Shown here piece after piece: positions 1 to 7,110 of a DNA stretch of 11,342 nt. The stretch is from an uncultured Geobacteraceae bacterium (lineage in GTDB: Bacteria > Desulfobacterota > Desulfuromonadia > Geobacterales > Pseudopelobacteraceae). The position numbers and the translations under genes were made by a program. Each line of letters starts with the position of its first letter. Position 1 is the first letter of the stretch. The notes under the pieces were generated by a model. The model did no database searches. It had not been told where the DNA came from and was given only the letters and a program-made list of their open reading frames with translations. The stretch lies in contig CAIRND010000385.1 in the NCBI GenBank assembly GCA_903879825.1, positions 1 through 11,342 of the forward strand. The letters are read 5' to 3'.

Positions 1-61
1 AGCTTGGTTATTCTATATGCAAACCGATAAAACCCCTGTCTTTCTGTGACGTTTTTGAAAC

Positions 62-91
62 TTTTCCACTTCATCCACAGAGTTATCCACA
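62..91. promoter_or_regulatory. Cluster of three tandem DnaA-box-like 9-mers
   Basis: A perfect consensus DnaA box, TTATCCACA, lies at 83-91. TCATCCACA (one mismatch) is at 71-79 and TTTTCCACT (two mismatches) at 62-70, all on the same strand and nearly head to tail. This tandem arrangement is typical of bacterial replication origins and of DnaA-regulated promoters. The window holds no dnaA, dnaN, rpmH or plasmid rep gene, so origin function cannot be claimed; the rest of any origin would lie to the left of base 1. Confidence 0.45.
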
Positions 92-131
92 ATTTCTGTT
101 GATAGATGCCCAAACTCGGAATAACAGCTAC

Positions 132-338
132 TTAGTCACGTTCTGAAATTAAACATCCGTCTATCGAATAAAATAATCTCTGAACTTTTTGACGATAGTG
201 TCGGGTGAAAGCATCCTCCCACAAAATGCCAAGGTAGTCATACAGCTCAGGTGAGTAGTGAATAAACAGGCTGTCGTACTGTTCACCAGATGTGGCATCC
301 AAAATCTCCATTCCGATATAACGAACCGGTCGTGGCAA
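132..338 (-). CDS. Small hypothetical protein, possibly a C-terminal remnant
   Basis: A minus-strand frame ends with TAA at 132-134. It opens after an in-frame TAG at 345-347 and can start at TTG 338 (68 aa) or at ATG 311 (59 aa); neither has a clear Shine-Dalgarno sequence, and ATG 311 is the more ordinary choice. The product is acidic in its first half (MEILDATSGEQYDSL) and rich in aromatic and basic residues in its second half (AFTRHYRQKVQRLFYSI), with no signal peptide or membrane segment. The composition looks like genuine coding sequence, but I do not recognise a family. It is divergent from the ATPase gene at 451. It could be an intact small gene or the tail of a larger gene broken when the neighbouring island arrived. 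Confidence 0.4.
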   Translation of the reverse strand: MPRPVRYIGMEILDATSGEQYDSLFIHYSPELYDYLGILWEDAFTRHYRQKVQRLFYSIDGCLISERD

Positions 339-382
339 GGCACGCTATGCCTTTTTTGGAATATGCAGAGAGACTGTGCGTG

Positions 383-417
383 AATACATATTTTAATCCG
401 CATATTAAATATGTATT
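383..417. repeat. AT-rich inverted repeat, probable operator
   Basis: The left arm AATACATATTTTAAT (383-397) is the reverse complement of the right arm ATTAAATATGTATT (404-417), apart from one extra T in the left arm. The loop is six bases. The right arm overlaps the first two bases of the -35 box at 416-421, so a protein bound here would compete with RNA polymerase at the ATPase promoter. Confidence 0.6.
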
Positions 418-444
418 GACACCCCGCAACCCCGCCTTTATCAT
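416..444 (+). promoter_or_regulatory. Sigma-70-type promoter of the ATPase gene
   Basis: A perfect -35 box TTGACA (416-421) is followed by a 17-bp spacer and the -10 box TATCAT (439-444, five of six consensus bases). Transcription should begin about 7 bases after the -10 box, at about 450-452, which coincides with the ATG at 451. No Shine-Dalgarno sequence is seen before that ATG, so the mRNA is predicted to be leaderless or nearly so. Confidence 0.65.
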
Positions 445-450
445 GCATCC

Positions 451-1689
451 ATGTACATTCAACGCACCATAGAAAAGCTTCTTCCCGGCATTCTCGCCAC
501 CTTTCCCTGTCTGGCCGTCACCGGCCCAAGACAGTCTGGCAAATCTACCCTGCTTCGCCATGCCTTGCCTGACTATCGCTATATTACGCTTGATGATCCG
601 GCGGTGCTGGAGCAAGCGCACTCCGATCCGGTCTATTTTCTTGATTCACTTGGTGAACGCTGCATCATTGATGAAATCCAGTTCGCTCCCGGACTTCTTT
701 CGTACGTCAAGATGAGGGTGGATGAAGATCGCAGTCGTAATGGTCGCTTTGTTTTTACCGGTTCCCAGCAGTTCGGCATGATTCGCAATCTGGGTGACTC
801 CCTTGCCGGTCGGATAGCGCTACTTGATCTGCTCCCCTTTGCTGCTGAAGAGATGCAGCAAACCACAGCGGTCACAAGCGGGCTGGAACTGTTTGCCTCT
901 TCCTGCCTGACTGGCGCATATCCGCAGCTTGCCACAACGCCAGAAATAGATCGGCGGCTCTGGTATTCATCCTATATCCAGACATATCTGGAGCGAGACA
1001 TCCGTTCACTATATGACATCGGCAGCTTGCGGGAGTTCCACCGGTTCATGCAGCTTCTGGCGATACGATGCAGCCAGATGCTCAATATGAGCTCGTTTGC
1101 AACGGATCTCGGTATAAGCGTCACGACTATCAAACGGTGGCTGTCGGTTTTGGAAGCTGGACGGATAATTTATATTCTGCCGCCGCACTTCAATAATCTG
1201 GGTAAGCGGATCACCAAAATGCCGAAGATCTACTTTCTAGACACCGGATTGGCATGTCATCTGGCCGGAGTGAGGGATCGGGAACAACTGCTAGAAGGGT
1301 CGATGGCGGGGGCGTTGTTTGAAAATTACTGCATACAGGAAACGATAAAGATTTATGCCAACCGGGGTGAACAGCCACGGATCTCATACCTGCGGACAAA
1401 TAACGGTCTGGAAGTGGATCTGATTATCGAGGGGGATAATATGCGGGTTCTTCCGGTGGAAATCAAGCTAAGCCGTACGCCAACTGCTGCTCTGGCATCA
1501 GGCCTGACCCGCTATGCCTCTCTTTTCGCAGAAACGAAACCGGATGATGGTCTGCTGCTCTGTCTGGCAGATGGCGAGCGTCCTCTCAGCCGTGGAGTCA
1601 CTGCCATCGGTATTGAGGATTATCTGCGGATGCTTTCCAGCGTACATCGGCGACGAGCGGGTTACCATCTTCCGCAAGGCGTGTGGTGA
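451..1689 (+). CDS. AAA family ATPase with DUF4143 / PD-(D/E)XK-like C-terminal domain
   Basis: This 412-aa cytoplasmic protein has the usual length and start (MYIQRTIEKLL) of the AAA_14 + DUF4143 ATPase family. Walker A is GPRQSGKST at residues 25-33, Walker B is CIIDE at 71-75, and a sensor-like FTGS follows at 102-105. Residues 168-390 form the DUF4143 region: a winged-helix-like stretch (about 215-245, FATDLGISVTTIKRW), then E291 in LFENY, D323 in GLEVDLI and E337-x-K339 in VEIKLS, the spacing expected of a PD-(D/E)XK nuclease fold. The family is widespread in accessory DNA and its biological role is poorly defined. The start at 451 is supported by the family N-terminus and by the promoter placed for a leaderless message. 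It is followed 190 bp later by hipBA in the same orientation, suggesting one island but separate promoters. Nuclease activity is an inference from the motif. Confidence 0.85.
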   Translation: MYIQRTIEKLLPGILATFPCLAVTGPRQSGKSTLLRHALPDYRYITLDDPAVLEQAHSDPVYFLDSLGERCIIDEIQFAPGLLSYVKMRVDEDRSRNGRFVFTGSQQFGMIRNLGDSLAGRIALLDLLPFAAEEMQQTTAVTSGLELFASSCLTGAYPQLATTPEIDRRLWYSSYIQTYLERDIRSLYDIGSLREFHRFMQLLAIRCSQMLNMSSFATDLGISVTTIKRWLSVLEAGRIIYILPPHFNNLGKRITKMPKIYFLDTGLACHLAGVRDREQLLEGSMAGALFENYCIQETIKIYANRGEQPRISYLRTNNGLEVDLIIEGDNMRVLPVEIKLSRTPTAALASGLTRYASLFAETKPDDGLLLCLADGERPLSRGVTAIGIEDYLRMLSSVHRRRAGYHLPQGVW

Positions 1690-1770
1690 AACGTTAAAAA
1701 CCGTCCGTCTTACCTTGTCGGGGGAGTTTTTGTGGGCCGGTTCCGCTCTGCTTGGTTCGACCTACCACAA

Positions 1771-1878
1771 CTGCATATCAGCAATAAACAAAAAATATTG
1801 CGTATTGACAGTATTTTTAAAATACTGCATATTGACAATAAGCTAAGGATACTGCATATCGACAATATGAGGCACCGC
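1771..1878 (+). repeat. Four direct repeats with an exact 27-bp period upstream of hipBA
   Basis: Related 16-bp cores begin at 1771 (CTGCATATCAGCAATA), 1798 (TTGCGTATTGACAGTA), 1825 (CTGCATATTGACAATA) and 1852 (CTGCATATCGACAATA), each exactly 27 bp after the last. Between the cores the sequence diverges, except that units 1-3 all end in ATA. Part of each core, TATTGACAATA, is itself a palindrome around the central A. The position immediately before an XRE-type regulator gene makes multiple HipB operators the most likely role. A CRISPR array is excluded because core plus spacer together total only 27 bp. Confidence 0.75.
1805..1833 (+). promoter_or_regulatory. hipBA promoter with palindromic operator in its spacer
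   Basis: TTGACA (1805-1810) and CATATT (1828-1833, four of six -10 bases) are separated by 17 bp. The perfect palindrome CAGTATTTTTAAAATACTG at 1809-1827 (9-bp arms, one central base) fills this spacer, so a bound repressor would sit between the -35 and -10 boxes. A second, overlapping candidate uses TTGACA 1832-1837 with CATATC 1855-1860, again with a 17-bp spacer. Confidence 0.6.
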
Positions 1879-1879
1879 C

Positions 1880-2125
1880 ATGCAAAGAAGAATAACTTCA
1901 GCTCAGATGTTTGGGGCGATCATTAAGGACGAACGAAAGAAAAAAAACTGCTCACAAGAGACTCTTGGGAAGTTGGTCGGCGTAGACAAGACAACGGTGT
2001 CCTATATTGAAAACGGCAAACCAGGGGTGAGATTGTCAACCATTCTGCTGTTGCTGTCTGCTCTCGAAATGGAACTGCTCACTCAACCGAAAAAGTCAGA
2101 ACCGCAATCAATGGACGCATGGTAA
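1880..2125 (+). CDS. hipB: HipB-type antitoxin, XRE family DNA-binding protein
   Basis: This 81-aa protein is a single helix-turn-helix domain. The region from about residue 7 (AQMFGAIIKDERKKKNCSQ) continues through ETLGKLVGVDKTTVSYIENG, the standard XRE/Cro recognition helix-turn-helix, followed by a hydrophobic C-terminal helix (STILLLLSALEME) used for dimerisation in this family. The ATG at 1880 has a GAGG Shine-Dalgarno at 1869-1872. The stop overlaps the start of the HipA-like gene, so the two are co-translated. By analogy with E. coli HipB it should neutralise HipA and repress its own operon, with the repeats at 1771-1867 as the obvious binding sites. The family assignment rests on both the domain and the partner gene. 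Confidence 0.88.
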   Translation: MQRRITSAQMFGAIIKDERKKKNCSQETLGKLVGVDKTTVSYIENGKPGVRLSTILLLLSALEMELLTQPKKSEPQSMDAW

Positions 2126-3453
2126 TGGGCCGCCCCAGATTAACAGCACATTTAGGTGTTTTTATGAATGGCGAAGAGGTAGGCCGTCTGACATCGTCTT
2201 CTACAGATCAACTTCAGTTTGTCTATACAAACAGTTGGTTACAATCAGAACTGAGCCGTCCAATTTCTCTCTCCCTGCCTCTTACCTCCCTGGTATACCG
2301 TGGGAGCGTGGTTGAAAATTACTTTGAGAACCTGCTACCCGATAGCCAATCCATAAAAAACCGGATTCAGGCAAGATTCAAAGCCAAAAGCAACCATAGC
2401 TTTGATTTATTGTGGCACGTCGGCCGTGATTGCGTAGGTGCGATACAGTTGCTTCCAGAAAGCCAACACCCCGAATCGATCCAAACTGTTCGTGCCGATC
2501 TGCTGACAAACTCGCAAATTGCCGACATGATCCACAATTACAAGAGCGCGCCACTGGGCATGAACTATGAAGATGACGATTTCAGGATATCAATAGCAGG
2601 CGCGCAAGAGAAAACGGCCTTACTCAAGCAAGGGGATCACTGGTACAAGCCCCTTGGATCAACCCCGACCACTCACATCTTTAAGCTTCCTATTAGCCAG
2701 ATACAAAATGGCCGCATCCATATGACCGACAGTGTAGAAAACGAATGGTTATGCCACCTGATATTCAAGGCGTTTTCAATCCCTACGGCTGACGCTGAAA
2801 TAGGTGTTTTTGACGATGCCAAGGCATTAATCGTAAAGAGATTCGATCGCCGCTGGTCGGCAGACGGTTCCTGGCTGATTCGATTTCCGCAAGAAGATCT
2901 GTGCCAGTCACTGAATATACCTTCCAATTTAAAATACGAGAATCATGGCGGGCCTGGGATAGTAGACATAATGAGCCTCCTAGCTGCATCGGAAAGCCCT
3001 TTTACAGACCGATACACGTTCTTCAAAACCCAGATGTTGTTTTGGCTCATGGCGGCAATTGATGGCCACGCAAAGAACTTTAGTGTGTTTTTGCTCAGCG
3101 GAGGCCGTTACAGGCTTACGCCAGTGTACGATGTACTATCAGCTCATCACCTTGCCGCTAATGGCCAAATTCAATCACAGAAGTTGAAAATGGCCATGGC
3201 CGTCAGAGGAAAAAGCAAGCATTACAATTGGGAGCGGATACTACCCCGGCACTGGTATTCAACAGGCGCCCTGTGCAGGTTCCCGGCAGGGCAAGTAGAC
3301 AAAACGGTTGAAGAACTCGTCGGTTCACTCGAAGCGGCCATTGAACAGGTTGGGCATCAACTTCCCGCTGACTTCCCTGCAAGGGTATATGAGCCACTGT
3401 TCGCAGGTATGCTCTCTGCAAGGGACCTGTTTATTGCTGGTAACGGCAGATAG
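2119..3453 (+). CDS. hipA: HipA-type serine/threonine kinase toxin
   Basis: The 444-aa length matches full-length HipA (E. coli HipA is about 440 aa). Residues 8-110 form the N-terminal HipA domain. The kinase core follows: the Gly-rich FRISIAGAQEKTALL loop at 155-169, whose S158 aligns with the inhibitory autophosphorylation serine S150 of E. coli HipA; K189 in HIFKLP for ATP; D315 and N320 in AIDGHAKN, the catalytic loop; and D338 in PVYDVL, the Mg-binding Asp. No key residue is missing and there is no frameshift, so the toxin is probably active. E. coli HipA phosphorylates glutamyl-tRNA synthetase and causes persistence; the target here is unknown. Two ATGs are possible: 2119 (overlapping hipB by 7 bases) and 2125 (a TAATG stop-start overlap). 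The second is equally plausible and gives 442 aa. Confidence 0.92.
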   Translation: MVMGRPRLTAHLGVFMNGEEVGRLTSSSTDQLQFVYTNSWLQSELSRPISLSLPLTSLVYRGSVVENYFENLLPDSQSIKNRIQARFKAKSNHSFDLLWHVGRDCVGAIQLLPESQHPESIQTVRADLLTNSQIADMIHNYKSAPLGMNYEDDDFRISIAGAQEKTALLKQGDHWYKPLGSTPTTHIFKLPISQIQNGRIHMTDSVENEWLCHLIFKAFSIPTADAEIGVFDDAKALIVKRFDRRWSADGSWLIRFPQEDLCQSLNIPSNLKYENHGGPGIVDIMSLLAASESPFTDRYTFFKTQMLFWLMAAIDGHAKNFSVFLLSGGRYRLTPVYDVLSAHHLAANGQIQSQKLKMAMAVRGKSKHYNWERILPRHWYSTGALCRFPAGQVDKTVEELVGSLEAAIEQVGHQLPADFPARVYEPLFAGMLSARDLFIAGNGR

Positions 3454-3459
3454 CTCGGA

Positions 3460-3482
3460 CTTTTTCGACAGTGTCGCAAAAT
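3460..3482. repeat. Short palindrome just downstream of hipA, possible weak terminator
   Basis: CGACAGTGTCG at 3466-3476 is a perfect palindrome around one base, preceded by five T residues and followed by CAAAA. It begins 12 bases after the hipA stop. The stem is short, and there is no T-tract on the exit side in the hipA direction, so intrinsic termination is doubtful; on the opposite strand a T-tract (from CAAAATCAAAAA) precedes it. A similar sequence occurs at 184-203, on the other side of the island. Confidence 0.3.
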
Positions 3483-3537
3483 CAAAAAGAACATAATGTC
3501 ACCATGTTTTGAAGGCAGGATGCCAAGCTAAAGTGTT

Positions 3538-3564
3538 TTGCTACTGAAATAGTTATGATATAAT
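3538..3564 (+). promoter_or_regulatory. Extended -10 promoter of the sensor kinase gene
   Basis: A perfect TATAAT at 3559-3564 is preceded by TGA at 3556-3558, giving the extended -10 form TGnTATAAT. The best -35 candidate is weak (TTGCTA at 3538-3543, spacer 15 bp), as is common when an extended -10 is present. The predicted start near 3571 leaves an untranslated leader of about 85 bases before the ATG at 3656. Confidence 0.55.
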
Positions 3565-3655
3565 TTTCAAAACAAAAATCAATGACATCTTAGATAAACA
3601 CTGATTTCCGAACCGAACCATCTTTCATCAATTTAACTGCCCTGCTGGGGGTTTA

Positions 3656-6600
3656 ATGAAGCGTATCCTTCTGTTATTTGCGACTACCATCATGCTTGCA
3701 ACAGCATCGCTTGTCTCTGCCGATGCTTCTGTTCCCCAAAAAATCCGTATTGCAGCGTTCAACTTCTATCCCACCCTCTTTCAGGCCAAGGATGGCTCAG
3801 TCCAGGGTTTTTATGTCGACTTCCTCAATGAGATCGCCAAACGTGAAAACTGGACCATCGAATACGTTTATGGCAATTGGGCTGATGGACTCTCGCGTAT
3901 AAAGTCCAGTGAAGTTGATGTCCTCACCAATGTCGCCTTAACCGCCGAACGCACCCAGTTCATGGACTATGGAAAAGTTCCGCTGCTTACGGTCTGGGCT
4001 GAACTATACGCTCCCAATGGCTCACCCATAGACAGTATAAGGGATGTACAGAACAAAAAAATTGCCCTTATGAAAGGTGATTTCAACGCCGCCAACTTCA
4101 AGAACCTGATTGAGAAATTCAGCATACCATGCACCTACGTCGAATACGGGAATTTTGAAGAGGTTTTCAAGGCAATATCAGCCCGACAGGTGGATGCCGG
4201 TATCGTCAACAACACCTTCGGCACGGCAAAACAAGCCGAATACAACCTCAAGTCAACTGGTGTTATCTTTAACCCGTTTGACATTTTCTTTACCGTGGCA
4301 AAAGGCAAAAACAGCGCCATTCTGGCAAAACTTGACCACTACCTTGAGGAATGGCGGAAGAACGAAAGTTCCCCCTACCATCAGGCCCGTGAGAGATGGT
4401 CACACAAATCAGCTTCTACCATCCGGGTCGTGGATCCCTGGCTGAAAAAGGCTGCAGTCGTCTCTGGAATTCTGCTCTGTGTTGCGGTCGGCTTTGTGAT
4501 TCTGCTCCGTATTCAGGTACGTCGCAAGACGGCGGAGATACAGAAATATACCGATGAACTCCAGGCGGCGAACCGCCAGCTAGAAGAAGAAATTGAGGAG
4601 CACAGGCGGGCTGAAGATGAACTGCTGGAGAGCAAGTCAAAGTTTCAGGCGTTTTACGAATTGGGGTTGGTCGGTTTAACCATTACCTCGCCAGGAAAAG
4701 GTTGGCTAAATATTAATGACTGCCTTTGCACCATACTGGGCTATTCAGAAGCGGAATTGCGTGAGATGACGTGGGCACAACTCACACACCCTGATGATCT
4801 TGCTGTGGACGTTGAGCAGTTCGAGTGTGTTCTTAAAGGAGAAATTGATGGATATGAGTTAGACAAACGGTTTCTAACACGAAGCGGTGAAATAGTATTC
4901 GCCAAGTTGGTTGTCCGTTGTGTACGAAAACCCGATCGAACTGTTGATTTCATAGTTGCTATGGTTCAGGACATCACCAAAAGCAAACAGATTGAAAATG
5001 AACTGCGTGATGCTGAATGGAAATTCAGGGCACTGTTCAATAACGGGCCTATCGGCGTGGCCTATCACCAGATGATCTATGATGAATCAGGCACACCGGT
5101 TAATTATCTCTTTATTGATGCCAACGACAATTACATTAAATTAACCGGGGTAGACCCAAGAGGCAAAACAGCAACACAAGCTTTTCCAGGCATTGAGAAA
5201 GATCCGGCTAACTGGATCAGGGTCTTCGGACGTGTTGCCAAAACTGGAAAACCTATTCACTTTGAGCAATATTTGCAATCCAATGATCGTTGGTATGATG
5301 TTGTTGGTTACCAGTATAAACCGGATCATTTTGTCGCATCATTTGTTGAAATTACTGATCGTAAACGCGCCGAAGAAACCCTCCATGAAAGTGAATTCCG
5401 TTGGAAATTTGCTCTGGAAGGTGCCGGTGATGGCGTGTGGGATTGGAACATCCAAGCTGGCGAAGCGTACTATTCTCAACGCTACAAGGAAATGCTCGGG
5501 TATTCTGAGGATGAAATAGGTAACACATCTGATGAATGGTTGAAGCGTATTCACCCGGATGATGTAACTGGAGTGATGACTGCGTTGAAACCTTATATTG
5601 AAGGTAAAACCGGGACAGCCTCGGTTGAATATAGGATGTTGTGCAAGGATGGCAGTTGGAAATCGATACTTGGCCGTGGCATGGTGGTCAGTTGTGACAG
5701 TGACGGTAAACCATTGCGTATGATCGGCACCAACACCGATCTTACCGAGCGCAAAACGGTCGAACAAGAGCGCCGCACATTGGAGTTGCAGATGCAACAA
5801 ACCCAGAAACTTGAGAGTTTGGGTGTCCTTGCTGGTGGCATCGCCCATGACTTCAACAACATCCTCATGGCCATCATAGGCAACGCTGATCTGGCCCTGA
5901 TGCGGATCAATAAGGAATCCCCCGCTGTTGAAAACCTGCACCGCATCGAACAGGCCGCAGTTCGTGCCGCCGACCTTGCCAAACAGATGCTGGCCTACTC
6001 CGGCAAAGGGAAATTTGTCATCGAAAATATCGACCTGAACATTCTCTTGGAAGAGATGCTGCACATGCTGGAAGTCTCCATCTCCAAGAAGGCGGTACTG
6101 CGCCTCAACCCTTACTCACCGCTTCCTACTGTGGAAGCCGATGCCACACAGATGCGCCAGATCGTCATGAATCTGGTTATTAACGCCTCCGAAGCTATCG
6201 GAGATAAAAGTGGTGTCATAGCCATAACGACTGGATGCATGGACTGTGACAGAAACTACCTCAACGATGTCTGGCTTGATGAAAATATCAGCGAAGGACT
6301 CTATGTCTATCTTGAAATTGCCGATACCGGCTGCGGAATGGACAAAGCCACCATGGCAAAACTGTTTGACCCCTTCTTTACCACCAAATTCACCGGACGT
6401 GGTCTTGGCATGGCTGCAGTGCTCGGCATTGTTCGGGGACACAAAGGCGCTATCAAAGTATACAGCGAACCGAAACGGGGCACCACCTTCAAAATCCTGC
6501 TCCCTGCCAGCAACAGACCGATTGAGATATTCAACGGTGCCAGCCGCCATGATGACTGGAAAGGTAAAGGTACCGTATTACTTGTCGATGACGAAGAAAC

Positions 6601-6919
6601 CGTGCGTGGCATCGGATCGGAAATGCTAAAGGAACTCGGTTTCAGTGTCATCAAAGCCGATGATGGCCGCGAGGGGGTAGAGGCTTTCCGCAATAATCCT
6701 GACATCAGTTTCGTTATCTTGGACCTGACCATGCCGCACATGGACGGCGAACAATGCTTCCGTGAATTAAGACATATCAAGTCTGACGTCAAGGTCATCA
6801 TGTCCAGCGGCTACAATGAACAGGAAGTTACACAGAAATTCGTCGGCAAGGGGCTAGCCGGCTTCATCCAGAAACCGTACAAGCTGTCAGTACTGAGAGA
6901 GACTATACATAAAATTTAA
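3656..6919 (+). CDS. Hybrid sensor histidine kinase: SBP_bac_3, three PAS, HisKA/HATPase, receiver
   Basis: This 1087-aa inner-membrane protein starts with a signal peptide (residues 1-24, KRILLLFATTIMLATASL). A periplasmic SBP_bac_3 ligand-binding domain follows at about 28-255, including LTAER with R99, the position that binds the ligand carboxylate in amino-acid binders. Then come one TM helix (265-286), a charged coiled coil (290-325), and three PAS/PAC units at about 325-445, 455-570 and 580-703. The kinase has H731 in GGIAHDFNN, N839/N843 in the N box, DTGCG at 890-894, DPFFTTK at 905-911 and GRGLGMA at 914-920. The C-terminal receiver (973-1087) has D978/D979, phosphoacceptor D1023 in ILDLTMP and K1073 in QKP. 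All phosphotransfer residues are present. There is no output domain and no adjacent response regulator or HPt gene, so the partner lies elsewhere. The start at 3656 has a GGGG Shine-Dalgarno (3647-3651) and opens the signal peptide. Confidence 0.92.
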   Translation: MKRILLLFATTIMLATASLVSADASVPQKIRIAAFNFYPTLFQAKDGSVQGFYVDFLNEIAKRENWTIEYVYGNWADGLSRIKSSEVDVLTNVALTAERTQFMDYGKVPLLTVWAELYAPNGSPIDSIRDVQNKKIALMKGDFNAANFKNLIEKFSIPCTYVEYGNFEEVFKAISARQVDAGIVNNTFGTAKQAEYNLKSTGVIFNPFDIFFTVAKGKNSAILAKLDHYLEEWRKNESSPYHQARERWSHKSASTIRVVDPWLKKAAVVSGILLCVAVGFVILLRIQVRRKTAEIQKYTDELQAANRQLEEEIEEHRRAEDELLESKSKFQAFYELGLVGLTITSPGKGWLNINDCLCTILGYSEAELREMTWAQLTHPDDLAVDVEQFECVLKGEIDGYELDKRFLTRSGEIVFAKLVVRCVRKPDRTVDFIVAMVQDITKSKQIENELRDAEWKFRALFNNGPIGVAYHQMIYDESGTPVNYLFIDANDNYIKLTGVDPRGKTATQAFPGIEKDPANWIRVFGRVAKTGKPIHFEQYLQSNDRWYDVVGYQYKPDHFVASFVEITDRKRAEETLHESEFRWKFALEGAGDGVWDWNIQAGEAYYSQRYKEMLGYSEDEIGNTSDEWLKRIHPDDVTGVMTALKPYIEGKTGTASVEYRMLCKDGSWKSILGRGMVVSCDSDGKPLRMIGTNTDLTERKTVEQERRTLELQMQQTQKLESLGVLAGGIAHDFNNILMAIIGNADLALMRINKESPAVENLHRIEQAAVRAADLAKQMLAYSGKGKFVIENIDLNILLEEMLHMLEVSISKKAVLRLNPYSPLPTVEADATQMRQIVMNLVINASEAIGDKSGVIAITTGCMDCDRNYLNDVWLDENISEGLYVYLEIADTGCGMDKATMAKLFDPFFTTKFTGRGLGMAAVLGIVRGHKGAIKVYSEPKRGTTFKILLPASNRPIEIFNGASRHDDWKGKGTVLLVDDEETVRGIGSEMLKELGFSVIKADDGREGVEAFRNNPDISFVILDLTMPHMDGEQCFRELRHIKSDVKVIMSSGYNEQEVTQKFVGKGLAGFIQKPYKLSVLRETIHKI

Positions 6920-6983
6920 TTACGGTAAAACAATAGTCATTCTGGTTAATAGTCCCCCTCGCTGCCCGCAATTTTAATTGGTG

Positions 6984-7056
6984 ATTAAGGTGGAAGCCTG
7001 AAACGGTTCGATATCGAAGCACAACTAATAAAAGCCTGAACCCCAACCACCTTAGT
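6984..7056 (+). ncRNA. Candidate structured RNA element (possible cis-regulatory aptamer)
   Basis: ATTAAGGTGG (6984-6993) pairs with CCACCTTAGT (7047-7056) through 10 bp including one G-U. Enclosed within are the perfect palindrome TTCGATATCGAA (7007-7018) and a perfect direct repeat AAGCCTGAA at 6994-7002 and 7032-7040, placed next to each side of the closing stem or inner arm. GGTT (7005-7008) could also pair with AACC (7039-7042). I compared it by eye with the c-di-GMP-I (GEMM) core and do not find the full consensus, so no known class is claimed. Confidence 0.35.
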
Positions 7057-7110
7057 TGCGTTGTTCCTGATCCCTCTTAAGCGGTGAACTTGCCCACTCC
7101 AATATTTAAT

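Noticed and set aside
161..448. 95-codon minus-strand frame overlapping the small gene and the ATPase promoter
   Set aside because: It crosses the inverted repeat and promoter and has an atypical Cys/His/Met-rich composition; the frame at 132-338 looks more protein-like.
1771..1878. Possible CRISPR array or plasmid iterons
   Set aside because: The period is only 27 bp with 16-bp cores, leaving no spacers of CRISPR size; no rep gene is near, and the location before hipB plus embedded promoters fits operators better.
1732..1926. Small plus-strand frame overlapping the hipB start
   Set aside because: It spans the repeat array and reads the repeats as a periodic peptide; it overlaps hipB in another frame and has no family-like features.
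5339..6064. A 241-codon minus-strand open frame
   Set aside because: It is antisense to the PAS3/HisKA part of the sensor kinase, whose plus-strand frame is an unmistakable domain protein; the antisense product matches nothing recognisable.
6984..7056. c-di-GMP-I (GEMM) riboswitch
   Set aside because: AAAGCC is present, but the other conserved core segments and tetraloop-receptor are not evident, so only an unclassified structure is reported.
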